Part shown: positions 19,564-30,415 of the stretch, in pieces
Position numbering within the stretch: the stretch's first letter is position 1
How the letters are laid out: every line of letters starts with the position of its first letter
Source: Rhodococcus pyridinivorans
GTDB taxonomy: Bacteria > Actinomycetota > Actinomycetes > Mycobacteriales > Mycobacteriaceae
Assembly: GCF_900105195.1 (NCBI RefSeq)
Contig: NZ_FNRX01000002.1
Location: 4,216,001 to 4,280,000, forward strand
Reading direction: 5' to 3'
DNA length: 64,000 nucleotides
Notes under the pieces: generated by a model
Told to the model about the DNA's origin: nothing
The model's database searches: none
What the model saw: the letters and a program-made list of their open reading frames with translations, nothing else
Translations under genes and position numbers: made by a program

Positions 19564-20312
19564 TGCCGGGCGGCGTAGTCGCGCAGCGCGCGCAGGAAGT
19601 CGACCCGGCGGAACTCGGGCCAGTACGCCTCGGTGAACCAGATCTCCGAGTAGGCGGACTGCCAGAGCAGGAATCCGGACAGTCGCTGCTCGCCGGAGGT
19701 ACGGATCACGAGGTCCGGATCGGGTTGACCGGACGTGTAGAGGTGGCTGTCGACACCGTCGACCGTCACGGACTCGACGAGCTCTTCTCCACGCAACCCC
19801 TGCGCGTAGCGCACCCGCAGGAGCGACTGCACCGCGTCGACGATCTCCTGGCGACCGCCGTACCCGACGGCGACGTTGACGTGCGTGCCCGTCCGGCCCG
19901 CGGTGCCGGCCGCGGCCTCGTGCAGCCGCTTGGCGTGGTCGGCCGGGAGCAGGTCGGTGGTGCCGACGATCTTCACGCCCCAGTTCTGGCCGGGCGCGGA
20001 GATCTCCTCCACCACGTCGGAGATGATCTCGAGCAGAGCATCGAGCTCCTCCGGGTCGCGCCGGAGGTTCTCGGTGGACAGCAGGTAGATCGTCGCCGTC
20101 TCGATACCGGCCGCGTCGCACCAGCTCAGCAGCTCGGCGATCTTCTTGGCACCTTCGCGGTGGCCGTGACTGACGTCGGTGAAGCCGTTCTCGCGCGCCC
20201 AACGCCGATTGCCGTCGCACATGACCGCGACGTGTCGCGGATGCCGTGCTCCGTCGAGTTCCTTCAGCAGCCTGCGCTCGTAGAGCCGGTACAGCAGTCC
20301 GCGGACGCTCAC
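19545..20312 (-). CDS. Short-chain Z-isoprenyl diphosphate synthase (Rv1086-like)
   Basis: The protein has 255 aa and belongs to the undecaprenyl-diphosphate synthase family. The catalytic aspartate motif is VAVMCDGNRRWA near residue 30, with GHREGAKK after it, and the C-terminal signature is DLVIRTSGEQRLSGFLLWQSAY. In M. tuberculosis the homologue Rv1086, in the same neighbourhood, makes Z,E-farnesyl diphosphate that feeds decaprenyl phosphate for cell-wall synthesis. The CDGNRRW variant and the position match that one rather than the longer-chain UppS. It starts at GTG 20312. Its stop lies in the last unit of the tandem repeat. Confidence 0.9.
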   Translation of the reverse strand: MSVRGLLYRLYERRLLKELDGARHPRHVAVMCDGNRRWARENGFTDVSHGHREGAKKIAELLSWCDAAGIETATIYLLSTENLRRDPEELDALLEIISDVVEEISAPGQNWGVKIVGTTDLLPADHAKRLHEAAAGTAGRTGTHVNVAVGYGGRQEIVDAVQSLLRVRYAQGLRGEELVESVTVDGVDSHLYTSGQPDPDLVIRTSGEQRLSGFLLWQSAYSEIWFTEAYWPEFRRVDFLRALRDYAARHRRFGA

Positions 20313-20421
20313 CCCGTCATCACCACGCGAGTCACATTACGCCCAGGCGTACGGACGGTCGCGTCGGTGGTCACAGAGTCTCCCGGAGCGCCCTCACGGG
20401 CTGTAACGTGACGACGGAACA

Positions 20422-20441
20422 AACCTACGGGTGCGTAGGTT
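20422..20441. promoter_or_regulatory. Perfect 20-bp interrupted palindrome upstream of hemolysin III gene
   Basis: AACCTACG-GGTG-CGTAGGTT has 8-bp perfect arms. It lies 28 bp upstream of the ATG at 20470 and just before the AGAGGAG ribosome site. The geometry is typical of a TetR-family dimer operator. The regulator is unknown. Confidence 0.55.
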
Positions 20442-20469
20442 ACTGATCGGTACCGAGAGGAGCGCACGC

Positions 20470-21138
20470 ATGACGGCACTCGGCCTCGAGGAACTACCCG
20501 TCAAACCGCGGATGCGCGGATGGATCCACGCCTGGGCCTTCGGTGTGGCCGTCATCGCCGGCGTCACCCTCGTCTCGGCCGCCGCCTTCCTCGCCGACCG
20601 CCCGGACGCCGTACTCCCCGCGACGATCTACAGCCTCACCGTGTGCGGTGTGTTCGGCGTCAGCGCGCTCTACCACCGCCTGAACTGGGGGCCCCGGTCC
20701 CGCGTGTGGATGAAGCGCGCCGACCATTCGATGATCTTCGTGTTCATCGCCGGCAGCTACACCCCGTTCGCGACACTCGCCCTGCCCCCGGAGTCCGGGC
20801 GACCGCTGCTGATCGTCGTGTGGGCGGGCGCGCTGGCGGGCGTGGCCCTGAAGATGCTGTGGCCTACGGCGCCGCGCTGGGTCGGTGTGCCGCTGTATCT
20901 GCTGCTCGGATGGGCCATCGTGCCCGTTGCCGGACAGCTGGTCGCCGAAGTCGGTCTCGCTCCCATGCTGCTCCTGCTGGTCGGAGGGCTGCTCTACAGC
21001 GGAGGAGCGATCCTCTACGCGACCCGCTGGCCCGATCCGTGGCCCGCGACCTTCGGGCACCACGAGTTCTTTCACGCGGCCACGGTCATCGCGGCACTGT
21101 GTCACGCGATAGCGGTGTGGCTCGTGATTCTCGGTTGA
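20470..21138 (+). CDS. Hemolysin III / PAQR family membrane protein
   Basis: The protein has 222 aa, starts at an ATG behind GAGAGGAG and has about seven predicted membrane segments. The family residues are present: SALYHR near 65, KRADHSMIFVFIAGSYTP near 85, and a C-terminal HHEFFHAATV whose histidines, with the earlier ones, form the presumed metal site. The function in bacteria is not settled; the name comes from a hemolytic activity in Bacillus. The order next to the Z-prenyl synthase is conserved in Mycobacterium (Rv1085c). The palindrome upstream suggests regulation. Confidence 0.9.
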   Translation: MTALGLEELPVKPRMRGWIHAWAFGVAVIAGVTLVSAAAFLADRPDAVLPATIYSLTVCGVFGVSALYHRLNWGPRSRVWMKRADHSMIFVFIAGSYTPFATLALPPESGRPLLIVVWAGALAGVALKMLWPTAPRWVGVPLYLLLGWAIVPVAGQLVAEVGLAPMLLLLVGGLLYSGGAILYATRWPDPWPATFGHHEFFHAATVIAALCHAIAVWLVILG

Positions 21139-21212
21139 AACCTCACCGACCGCTTCGTGCAACTTCTCACACCACCTGAAGCCTCCGGCACCCGTTTGTA
21201 GACTCGCGGGGG

Positions 21213-22130
21213 ATGTCTATTCCGTTGCTCGCCTTCGAACTGACCGAGACCAACAGGGACTGGCTGATCCACCGGCCGCTCGCGATCGTGAGTTACATCG
21301 TCGTCGCGATCGTGCTCCGCTTCGTCCTCCACCGACTGATCGACCGCATGACGAAGCCGCGTGAGAAATCCGGCAAGCCCCGCCGATCGTTCCTCGCACC
21401 GCTGCAGGAACGCGCCGAACGCGCCATCGGTGATCCCTACGCGCGCGAACGCCGGATCCAGCGTGCCCAGACGATCGGCTCGGTATTCAAGTCCGGTGTG
21501 TCGGTCGTCGTGCTCGTCTGGGTGGTGCTGCAGACGCTCGACACGCTCGGCTTCAACGTCGCGCCGTTCATCGCCTCGGCCGGTATCGCCGGCGTTGCTC
21601 TTGGTTTCGGTGCGCAGAACCTCGTGCGGGACTTCATCTCGGGCATGTTCATGCTGCTCGAGGACCAGTACGGTGTGGGCGACGTGGTGGACCTCGGCGA
21701 CGCGGTGGGCACCGTCGAGTCGGTCGGCCTGCGCGTGACGACCGTCCGCGACATCGACGGCACCCTGTGGTTCTGCCGCAACGGCGAGATCCTGCGCGTC
21801 GGCAACATGAGCCAGGGCCACGCGGTCTCCGTGATCGACGTACCCATCGCACCGACCTCCAATGTCGACCGCGCCTGCCAGATCGCCATGCGGGCCGTAC
21901 TCGACGGCGTCGAACGCGAGGACATCGCACCCGACGTCCTGGAGAAGCCCGAACTGCTCGGGGTCAACTCCGTGACGGCGGGTGCGGTGACGCTGCGGCT
22001 GACCGTGCGCGTGCGCGCCGGCAAGCAGTGGGCGATCCGCCGCAGTCTCACCCGCGCGGTGCTCGAGGCGTTCGATCAGAACGGCATCGAGTCGCCGAAC
22101 GTCGCGGTCGCAGCCGCCGTGAGCAGCTAG
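21213..22130 (+). CDS. MscS-type mechanosensitive channel
   Basis: A 305-aa protein. The N-terminal segment holds a membrane helix (residues 22-42), then a basic loop, and a second helix near 93-115. The pore helix and hinge read PFIASAGIAGVALGFGAQNLVRDFISG, which is the MscS TM3 pattern, followed by the beta domain (DQYGVGDVVDLGDAVGTVESVGLR). Such channels open on membrane tension during hypo-osmotic shock. It follows the hemolysin III gene by 74 bp and is convergent with the DUF255 gene. The ribosome site is GCGGGGG. Confidence 0.93.
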   Translation: MSIPLLAFELTETNRDWLIHRPLAIVSYIVVAIVLRFVLHRLIDRMTKPREKSGKPRRSFLAPLQERAERAIGDPYARERRIQRAQTIGSVFKSGVSVVVLVWVVLQTLDTLGFNVAPFIASAGIAGVALGFGAQNLVRDFISGMFMLLEDQYGVGDVVDLGDAVGTVESVGLRVTTVRDIDGTLWFCRNGEILRVGNMSQGHAVSVIDVPIAPTSNVDRACQIAMRAVLDGVEREDIAPDVLEKPELLGVNSVTAGAVTLRLTVRVRAGKQWAIRRSLTRAVLEAFDQNGIESPNVAVAAAVSS

Positions 22131-22194
22131 ACCCTCGAAGTAGAGGACCGAGCGCACCGATTCACCGCCCCTGGCACCGCCTGGCCCCGACGAG

Positions 22195-24189
<1,995 letters not shown>

Positions 24190-24232
24190 GCCCCCACGCT
24201 ACGGAAGGAGCACCGCCGGTGACGGCCGGTCG

Positions 24233-24553
24233 TCAGCTTCCCTTGGTGGGTTCCGGACGTTCCGGACCGGTGGCCTTCGTGCCGCCGGCCTTCTCCTCGG
24301 CTCCGCCGGGCATCGCACCCGGCAGCGTGCCGTCGTCCACGGCCTGGTCGGGTTCGGGATGCTCCGGCTGGAAGTTCTCGGGCAGCTTCTTCAGCCGCTT
24401 GTTCATGTTCCAGATCAGCAGAGCGGTCGCGACCAGCAGGACCACCACGATGGCCAGTCCGAGCGGAGACGCCTTGCCGAACTCGGGGCCGGTCGGCTCC
24501 TGGGCCAGAATCTCGACGGCCAGAACATCGACCGCGAGCGTGCCTATCGTCAT
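24233..24553 (-). CDS. Small single-pass membrane protein next to mca
   Basis: The protein has 106 aa, with an N-terminal periplasmic or signal-like stretch and one clear membrane helix ([18 protein letters not shown], residues about 34-51). A basic [10 protein letters not shown] and a Pro/Glu-rich tail follow. The ATG overlaps the mca stop (ATGA), so the two are translationally coupled. It occupies the place of M. tuberculosis Rv1083. I do not know its function. Confidence 0.85.
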   Translation of the reverse strand: MTIGTLAVDVLAVEILAQEPTGPEFGKASPLGLAIVVVLLVATALLIWNMNKRLKKLPENFQPEHPEPDQAVDDGTLPGAMPGGAEEKAGGTKATGPERPEPTKGS

Positions 24554-25428
24554 TTGCCCTGTCCGTCCTCGATGCCCGCGAACAGATCCGTCTCGGGAAG
24601 TACCGTGCTCACGCGGGTCTTGGCCAACTCGAACTCCTCGGTCGGCCACACCTTCTGCTGGATGTCCAACGGCACCGCGAAGAAGGATCCGTTGGGGTCG
24701 ATCTGGGTGGCGTGGGCCCGCAGCGCGTCGTCGCGCTTCGGGAAGTAGTCGCCACAGGTGATCTGGGTGGTCACGCGCCCCATGATGTCGCCCTGCTCGG
24801 TGCGCCACTTGTTGAGCCACTGCTCCATCGGGAACGGCTCCCCGCGACGCTCGTACTCCTCGCGGAACAGCTCGAGCCGCTTACGGATGAAACCGTGCGA
24901 GTAGTAGAGCTTGCTCACCGCCCAGGGCTCGCCCAGCTCGGGATGGAAATCCGGATCCGCGGCCGCTTCGTAGGCCGCGACCGACACCTCGTGGCACCGG
25001 ATGTGGTCGGGATGCGGGTAGCCACCGTTCTCGTCGTAGGTGGTCATGACGTGGGGGCGGAACTCGCGCACCGACTGCACGAGCCGGCGGACCGGTTCGT
25101 CGAGCGGGATCGCAGCGAAGCAGCCCTCCGGCAGCGGAGGCTTGGGGTCGCCCTCGGGCAGTCCGGAGTCGACGAAGCCGAGCCACTGGTGCCGCACCCC
25201 GAGGATGCGGGCGGCCTCGGCCATCTCCTCCTGACGCACCTCGCTCATGCGTTCGCGAATGCCGGGCACGTCCATGGCGGGGTTCAGGATGTCGCCGCGC
25301 TCTCCGCCCGTGAGCGTGACCACCAGGACCTCGTGTCCCTCGGCCGAGTACCGGGCCATCGTGGCCGCGCCCTTGCTCGACTCGTCGTCGGGATGGGCGT
25401 GCACGGCCATGAGCCGTAGTCCGCTCAC
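24550..25428 (-). CDS. mca: Mycothiol S-conjugate amidase
   Basis: This 292-aa protein is of the LmbE/PIG-L family. The zinc motif AHPDDE is at 11-16, and the third ligand lies in [11 protein letters not shown]. Mca cleaves mycothiol conjugates of toxins to a mercapturic acid and GlcN-inositol. The length and the C-terminal insert match Mca rather than the related deacetylase MshB. A GTG at 25428 follows GGAGGA with good spacing. The gene marks the host as a mycothiol-producing actinobacterium. Confidence 0.95.
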   Translation of the reverse strand: MSGLRLMAVHAHPDDESSKGAATMARYSAEGHEVLVVTLTGGERGDILNPAMDVPGIRERMSEVRQEEMAEAARILGVRHQWLGFVDSGLPEGDPKPPLPEGCFAAIPLDEPVRRLVQSVREFRPHVMTTYDENGGYPHPDHIRCHEVSVAAYEAAADPDFHPELGEPWAVSKLYYSHGFIRKRLELFREEYERRGEPFPMEQWLNKWRTEQGDIMGRVTTQITCGDYFPKRDDALRAHATQIDPNGSFFAVPLDIQQKVWPTEEFELAKTRVSTVLPETDLFAGIEDGQGK

Positions 25429-25590
25429 GTGTATTCCTCCACCTCACGTCGTCTGCTTCGCCGGAACCGACCCTGCGCCCGCGTCGCGGTCGCTACGGAT
25501 CCGTCCTCTATAGTTCCACCTGATAATTCCGACGTCAGCCGTGACCCTGCGGCGACGCCCGATCCATCGTTCCGCTGTGAAAGCAAAGTG

Positions 25591-26019
25591 ATGAGCAACA
25601 CCCTGCCCACCGACCGGTACCCCTCCTCCCGGTACCCCGGGCCCCGCGTGTCGACACGCGGCAAGCGCTGGGGTTTCACCATCGCCGGTCTGCTCGCCGG
25701 GCTCGTCGTGGCGTTCGTGCTGTTCCAGAACAACTCGGCTCCGATCGAGTCGGAGGTCCTCGCCTTCGAGATCATCGACGACAGCACCATCGACATCCAG
25801 CTCAAGGTCACACGGGACGATCCGTCCGAGGATGCCGTCTGCATCATCCGGGCGCGGTCGAAGGACGGCAGCGAGACCGGACGGCGCGAGGTCCTCATCC
25901 CGGCGTCCGATTCGCAGACGGTCGTGCTGACATCCACGGTCAAGACGTCACAACGCCCCGGAATGGGCGATACCTACGGCTGCAGCACCGAGGCTCCCGA
26001 CTACCTCCGCGCACCCTAG
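25591..26019 (+). CDS. DUF4307 membrane-anchored protein
   Basis: The protein has 142 aa, with a basic proline-rich N-terminus, one membrane helix (FTIAGLLAGLVVAFVLF near 29-45), and an extracytoplasmic beta-rich domain with two cysteines (CIIRAR and YGCS) that could pair. It matches the DUF4307 proteins encoded between mca and greA in mycolata (Rv1081c). The ATG at 25591 is preferred because the frame upstream overlaps the mca promoter region. The function is unknown. Confidence 0.85.
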   Translation: MSNTLPTDRYPSSRYPGPRVSTRGKRWGFTIAGLLAGLVVAFVLFQNNSAPIESEVLAFEIIDDSTIDIQLKVTRDDPSEDAVCIIRARSKDGSETGRREVLIPASDSQTVVLTSTVKTSQRPGMGDTYGCSTEAPDYLRAP

Positions 26020-26077
26020 GAATCTACCGCGACCAGCGGCTTCCTGCTCTTTTCCGGAGCAGCGACGATAGTGATGC

Positions 26078-26120
26078 TAAAATAGCCGGATACACGGTTC
26101 CACCCTTTGGGGCCGTGTAT
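26078..26120 (+). promoter_or_regulatory. greA promoter -10 and leader hairpin
   Basis: TGCTAAAAT (hexamer 26078-26083) is an extended -10 element in an otherwise GC-rich gap. Just after it, ATACACGG and CCGTGTAT (26090-26097 and 26113-26120) form a stem at the likely 5' end of the transcript, leaving a leader of about 175 nt before greA. No -35 with good spacing was found. The rest of 26020-26266 shows no gene. Confidence 0.5.
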
Positions 26121-26266
26121 TGCTGCATAAGAGCATCAACAGACAGTACGACTTCCGTTCAGCCTGACAACAAGGGGGGACGACGGGGGTCGTGCTGTCG
26201 CGGTCGTTGCATGTGCACGACTTGTCCACGGAGCCGGGGGCTCCAACCCGAAGGAAGTGATCGAGG

Positions 26267-26761
26267 ATGACCGAGACCCAGGTGACCTGGCTGACGCAGG
26301 AGTCGTACGACCGGCTCAAGGCCGAGCTGGACCAGCTCATCGCGAATCGTCCTGTCATCGCCGCCGAGATCAACGAGCGTCGCGAGGAAGGCGACCTCAA
26401 GGAGAACGGTGGCTACCACGCGGCCCGCGAGGAGCAGGGCCAGCAGGAAGCCCGTATCCGTCAGCTCCAGGAGCTGCTGGGCACCGCCAAGGTCGGCGTC
26501 GCTCCGACCGAGTCGGGTGTCGCCCTCCCCGGTTCCGTCGTCACCGTCTACTACGCCGGCGACGAGACCGACACGGAGACGTTCTTGATCGCGACCCGCG
26601 AAGAAGGTGCCCGCAACAGCGAGCTCGAGACCTACTCCCCCAGCTCGCCCCTCGGTGGCGCCCTGATCGACGCGAAGGTCGGCGAGACCCGCGAGTACAC
26701 GCTGCCCAACGGCAACACCATGAAGGTGACACTGGTGAGCGCGGAACCCTACCGCGGCTGA
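26267..26761 (+). CDS. greA: Transcription elongation factor GreA
   Basis: The protein has 164 aa. The N-terminal coiled-coil ends in the acidic tip [20 protein letters not shown], whose Asp and Glu drive transcript cleavage by RNA polymerase. The C-terminal FKBP-like domain ([15 protein letters not shown]) follows. It rescues backtracked polymerase. Start ATG after GAAGG. It ends 37 bp before a strong terminator shared with the convergent wall hydrolase gene. Confidence 0.96.
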   Translation: MTETQVTWLTQESYDRLKAELDQLIANRPVIAAEINERREEGDLKENGGYHAAREEQGQQEARIRQLQELLGTAKVGVAPTESGVALPGSVVTVYYAGDETDTETFLIATREEGARNSELETYSPSSPLGGALIDAKVGETREYTLPNGNTMKVTLVSAEPYRG

Positions 26762-26798
26762 TCGCCGAGTGCCGCACCGCGGCAGTCCCTCTGCAGCC

Positions 26799-26834
26799 GA
26801 AAGGCCCGACCGGATTCTCTCGGTCGGGCCTTTC
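26799..26834. terminator. Bidirectional terminator between greA and wall hydrolase
   Basis: A 14-bp perfect stem (GAAAGGCCCGACCG at 26799-26812 and its complement at 26821-26834) with an 8-nt loop sits 37 bp after the greA stop and 7 bp after the convergent gene's stop. Short T and A runs border the stem. Confidence 0.85.
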
Positions 26835-26840
26835 GCGTGT

Positions 26841-28214
26841 TCACGGCAGGTGCCAGAAGATGCGCCGCGCCTTCATGTCGGGGAAGACCGGCCCCACCCG
26901 CACGACGTCGCCGGTGGTGGGTGCGTGCACCATCTGCCCGCCACCGATGTAGATGGCGACGTGACCCGGTCCCCCGGCCTGCCAGTTGCCGAACAGCAGG
27001 TCGCCGGGGCGCGCCGCGTACAGCGGCACCTCGGTGCCGATGTGCCACTGTGTCTCGGACGTGCGCGGCAGCGTGATGCCCGTCGCGGCGAAGACCGCGT
27101 ACGACGTCAGGCCGGAGCAGTCGAAACCGCCGCCGGACGGCCCGTTGATATTGCCGCCACCCCAGACGTACGGCAGGCCGAGGTACTTGAAGGCAAGGTC
27201 GACGATGCGATTACCGACGTCGCCGGCTCCGCCTCCGATACCCAGACCCAGGAACGGCGAGAGCATGCGGGCGAAGACGTGCTCGGTCGCGCGGATCTTC
27301 GCGACGTAGGGCTTCGTCTGGTTCTCGTAGTCGGGATGACCGGACGGCATGCCACCCGAGCGCTTCACCGCGCCGACGCCGGCGTTGTAGGCCGCGAGGG
27401 TCAGATCGAGGGTGTCGCCCTCGACCAGTCCGCGCTTCTTCCAGTCGTCGATGAGCTTGTAGTTGTCGCACAGGAGGTTGCCCGACGCCATGACCGGGTC
27501 GGCGATGCCGAGGACGTCGGCCTTGCCGTCACCGTCGGCGTCCTTGCCGTACTGGTCCCAGGTGCCGGGCATGAACTGTCCCGGGCCGCGGGCGCCGACC
27601 GGCGAGACCGGCGCGGTCGGGCCGTACCGGAAACCGTTCTCGGCGGAGTAGAGGGCCGCGAGGACCGGCGCGGAGACCCCTTCGCACAGTTCGCCGGCCT
27701 TCTTCAGCCACGGCGCGAACACTGCGATCGCACCGATGGGTGCGAGTCGCGTTCCGGGAAGGATCGCCGGGATCGACGGCAACGTGATCCCGGTGCCCGG
27801 GATCGTGGGACCGGGTTGCGGGTTCCCGACCACACCGGTCGCCGGGGGTTGGACCGGTATTCCGAAGGGCCCGGGACGCGCGGCCGGCGGTTCGGGCGCC
27901 AGAGCGGGCGGAGCTGCTTGCGGATCGGCGGGGTGCAGGGCCGCGGCCGCGTCCTCGGGCAGATGCGGCTCGATCGCTCCCGCGACCGCCGTCGTCGCAT
28001 CCGCGACCGCCTGTTGTGCTCCCTGCTGCATCGGTTCCGGCAAGGACGCGACGAGATTCGCCACATCCGTGTCGGCGTTCTCGGCAGTTGCCTCGAACGA
28101 CTCGATCGCCCCGTTGATCTGATCCTTGATCTCTGCTGGTAGGTCCACGCCCTGAACGAGCGCACTTGCTGCCGTAGCCACTGCCACGATGACCGCAGAC
28201 GGGTCCACCGACAT
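26841..28214 (-). CDS. Bifunctional lytic transglycosylase / NlpC-P60 endopeptidase
   Basis: The protein has 457 aa. Residues 1-90 are Ala-rich and helical, and 91-160 form a Pro-rich linker. Residues about 165-320 form a lytic transglycosylase (SLT) domain with the catalytic Glu at 192 (SAENGFRYG) and LAAYNAGVGAV. Residues about 330-457 form an NlpC/P60 domain with Cys366 (FDCSGLTSY), His418 (GHVAIYIGGG) and a downstream His. It should cut both glycan and peptide parts of peptidoglycan outside the membrane. No classical signal peptide is obvious; the first 25 residues are only mildly hydrophobic, so the export route is unclear. Confidence 0.92.
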   Translation of the reverse strand: MSVDPSAVIVAVATAASALVQGVDLPAEIKDQINGAIESFEATAENADTDVANLVASLPEPMQQGAQQAVADATTAVAGAIEPHLPEDAAAALHPADPQAAPPALAPEPPAARPGPFGIPVQPPATGVVGNPQPGPTIPGTGITLPSIPAILPGTRLAPIGAIAVFAPWLKKAGELCEGVSAPVLAALYSAENGFRYGPTAPVSPVGARGPGQFMPGTWDQYGKDADGDGKADVLGIADPVMASGNLLCDNYKLIDDWKKRGLVEGDTLDLTLAAYNAGVGAVKRSGGMPSGHPDYENQTKPYVAKIRATEHVFARMLSPFLGLGIGGGAGDVGNRIVDLAFKYLGLPYVWGGGNINGPSGGGFDCSGLTSYAVFAATGITLPRTSETQWHIGTEVPLYAARPGDLLFGNWQAGGPGHVAIYIGGGQMVHAPTTGDVVRVGPVFPDMKARRIFWHLP

Positions 28215-28307
28215 CCGCTACCCCCACATCCATCCATCAACCGCTCTCACCGTAGCTGTGAGGTCGATCACCAGTGCGGCTTCCGGATGTTCTTATCACA
28301 TATATTC

Positions 28308-28321
28308 AAGAACACGTTCTA
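28308..28321. promoter_or_regulatory. Palindromic operator resembling a KstR box
   Basis: AAGAACACGTTCTA contains the 12-bp palindrome AGAAC-AC-GTTCT. It matches 13 of 14 positions of the TNNAACNNGTTNNA motif bound by the sterol-catabolism repressor KstR. It lies about 95 bp upstream of the wall hydrolase start in an AT-richer stretch that could hold its promoter. The regulator assignment is inference. The remaining 28215-28363 shows no gene. Confidence 0.45.
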
Positions 28322-28363
28322 GTACTGGGACCAGTGGGACCGGTGCTTCCTGAGGGTCCGGAG

Positions 28364-30274
28364 TTACGGTTCCGGATAGAAGTCTGCGGCGTCCGGCTGG
28401 GTCAGGACGTCCATGATGTCCACCGCATCGACCGCGTCCTCGTCCAGCAGCGTGACGAGCGTGTCCCGCTGATCCTTCGTCACCGGTTCGCAGCCGCCGG
28501 GCATCACCCACCGGTCCTCCCCCACCGGCATCACACGGGCGCACAGCAACGTCCCGGCGGGCACCTCACCCGCGAGCCAGGGCGCGGACACCTCCACCAC
28601 CCGATCGCTACGGACGTTGCGCAGCGTGAGCGACTCCTCCGGCGCACTCGCCTCGACCTCGAAGACCGAACGCTCGACCGCCAGCCACGAGCGGGCGAGC
28701 TCGGCCTCGTCCTCGGGCAGCAACTCACCGCGACGCTCGACGAAATCCGCGAAGGCGCCGGCATCGAAGAGCAGGACGTCCTCGACGAGAGGATCGGCGA
28801 CGGCCTCGGCCACCGCGTCGTCGTCCCCGTAGCCGGAACGCGCCTCCGCCAGCGCGACCCGCTGTTCGGCCCATCCGGGTTCGAGGGCGTGCATGGCCGC
28901 CTTCATGTACAGCCAGTCGGAGCGTTCCTCGAGCGAGTGCTCGGCGCGCCCGAGATGGCACGCCTTGTACTTGCGGCCCGACCCGCACCAGCAGCGGTCG
29001 TTGCGGCCGAGCCCCGGGACCTCCTTCGGCCGGTACCGTTCGAGCACTTCGTGGAGGGGATGTTCGTCGCCGCCCGGCACCCGGGCGAGCAGAGACAGCC
29101 CCCGTATCGCGTCCCCGCGATCGGAAGCGAAGCGCGCGAGGTCGAACAACGGGAGGTCGAAGGCGGAGTCGAGGTCGGCCGAGCGCTCGTAGTGCCGTTC
29201 GGCTTCCGTGAGGCGTCCGGTCGATTCGGCCGCGCGACCGGCGATCCAGTGCGCTGCCCCCGCCGCACGTCGCGGCGCATGGTCGAGCAGCCACAGCGCG
29301 GCCTGTTCGATCGCCTCGGGCGCGAGCTTCTCCCCCACCAGTTCGTCGTAGACGGTCTCGGCGATCTCGGGATCGGACAGCACCGAGTACAGACCGGATT
29401 TTCCCACGGCGAAACGCTCGTCGAGTTCGGCGTCGTCGCCGCGTTCGAGGGCTTCGACCAGCGACGCGAACAGGGCCACGCCGGGCACGGCGTCGACGGG
29501 GATCCCGAGCTGTTCGGCATAGATCTCGAACATTGCCCGGTCGGAGTATCCGTCGAAGTCGAAACCGTTCGGTGCCACCAGGTCTCCGCTGCGGACCAGA
29601 CCGGCTCCGGCGAGCAAGTCCCCGAGCGGCAGGGACGGCGCGGAGAACGCGTCCGGTACATCGGCGAGCACGTCGAGGAAGGCGCCCCCGAGGCTCGCCA
29701 CCTGCTGGCGGGCGATGGCCTGTTCGAGCGCGTGCACGAATTCGGCCTCACTACTTCGGACTTCGTCGTCGACCGGAGCGAACGACAAGCGACCGTCCCG
29801 CACGGTGAGTGCGAGCAGGTCTCCCGCCTCGTGACCCGCCAGGGCTCCTTCGGGAAAGACGATCGTCTCCTTGCGGACGATCTCATCCGAATCCGGATCG
29901 TTTTGCGTGGCAGCAGCTTCGAATCCACCGGGCTGCACGAGATCGAACTCGTCGTCCTCGGAGACGAGCAGCAGGAGCGGTTCGATGTCGTCGACCGGGA
30001 TCGCGTGCCGGTCGAGTTCGTCCGCGGTGAGGCGGTGTGTGAGCATCCTGCCCTCGAACAGCGCATCCGTCGCCGCGACACGGTCGTCGGACAACCACAT
30101 CAACAGCGGATGCGGTTCCGACTGTTCGAGATCGATCATCACTTGCTCGGCCGAGCCGAATCCGTGCTCCTCGAGATGATCGGCCACCTCGTCGATCGTC
30201 ATGGGTCCATGGCGCCGTACCGTGTCGAGCACGGTGTCCCACAGGGCGGATTCGGGATGTTCGTTGTCCGTCAC
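28364..30274 (-). CDS. SEC-C motif protein of unknown function
   Basis: The protein has about 636 aa. The frame extends to 30331, but residues upstream of VTDNEHPESALWD look random, so I placed the start at GTG 30274 (a second GTG at 30277 is equally possible). The N-terminal 60 residues resemble a small winged-helix. The middle is helical and repeat-like. GRNDRCWCGSGRKYKACHLG near residue 415 is a complete SEC-C zinc motif, as found at the end of SecA and in various orphan proteins. The C-terminal part is unassigned. The cellular role is not known. No partner genes adjoin it. Confidence 0.85.
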   Translation of the reverse strand: MTDNEHPESALWDTVLDTVRRHGPMTIDEVADHLEEHGFGSAEQVMIDLEQSEPHPLLMWLSDDRVAATDALFEGRMLTHRLTADELDRHAIPVDDIEPLLLLVSEDDEFDLVQPGGFEAAATQNDPDSDEIVRKETIVFPEGALAGHEAGDLLALTVRDGRLSFAPVDDEVRSSEAEFVHALEQAIARQQVASLGGAFLDVLADVPDAFSAPSLPLGDLLAGAGLVRSGDLVAPNGFDFDGYSDRAMFEIYAEQLGIPVDAVPGVALFASLVEALERGDDAELDERFAVGKSGLYSVLSDPEIAETVYDELVGEKLAPEAIEQAALWLLDHAPRRAAGAAHWIAGRAAESTGRLTEAERHYERSADLDSAFDLPLFDLARFASDRGDAIRGLSLLARVPGGDEHPLHEVLERYRPKEVPGLGRNDRCWCGSGRKYKACHLGRAEHSLEERSDWLYMKAAMHALEPGWAEQRVALAEARSGYGDDDAVAEAVADPLVEDVLLFDAGAFADFVERRGELLPEDEAELARSWLAVERSVFEVEASAPEESLTLRNVRSDRVVEVSAPWLAGEVPAGTLLCARVMPVGEDRWVMPGGCEPVTKDQRDTLVTLLDEDAVDAVDIMDVLTQPDAADFYPEP

Positions 30275-30360
30275 CACGTGATCGTACGGCGCCCGGCAGT
30301 GCTTCCGGGGGCTATGCGGTTCCTTCCGCACGTCGCCGTCGGTGTTTTCCCGATCGACAC

Positions 30361-30394
30361 GAGAAGAAGGCGTCCTTCGGGACGCCTTCTTCTC
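30361..30394. terminator. Terminator downstream of metB
   Basis: A 15-bp perfect stem (GAGAAGAAGGCGTCC at 30361-30375 and its complement at 30380-30394) with a TTCG tetraloop lies 22 bp past the metB stop. Confidence 0.85.
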
Positions 30395-30415
30395 CTGTCT
30401 TCTACGACCGGTGTG

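Noticed and set aside
28309..28320. Possible SOS (LexA) box AGAACACGTTCT
   Set aside because: The actinobacterial SOS box needs four bases between GAAC and GTTC; only two are present.
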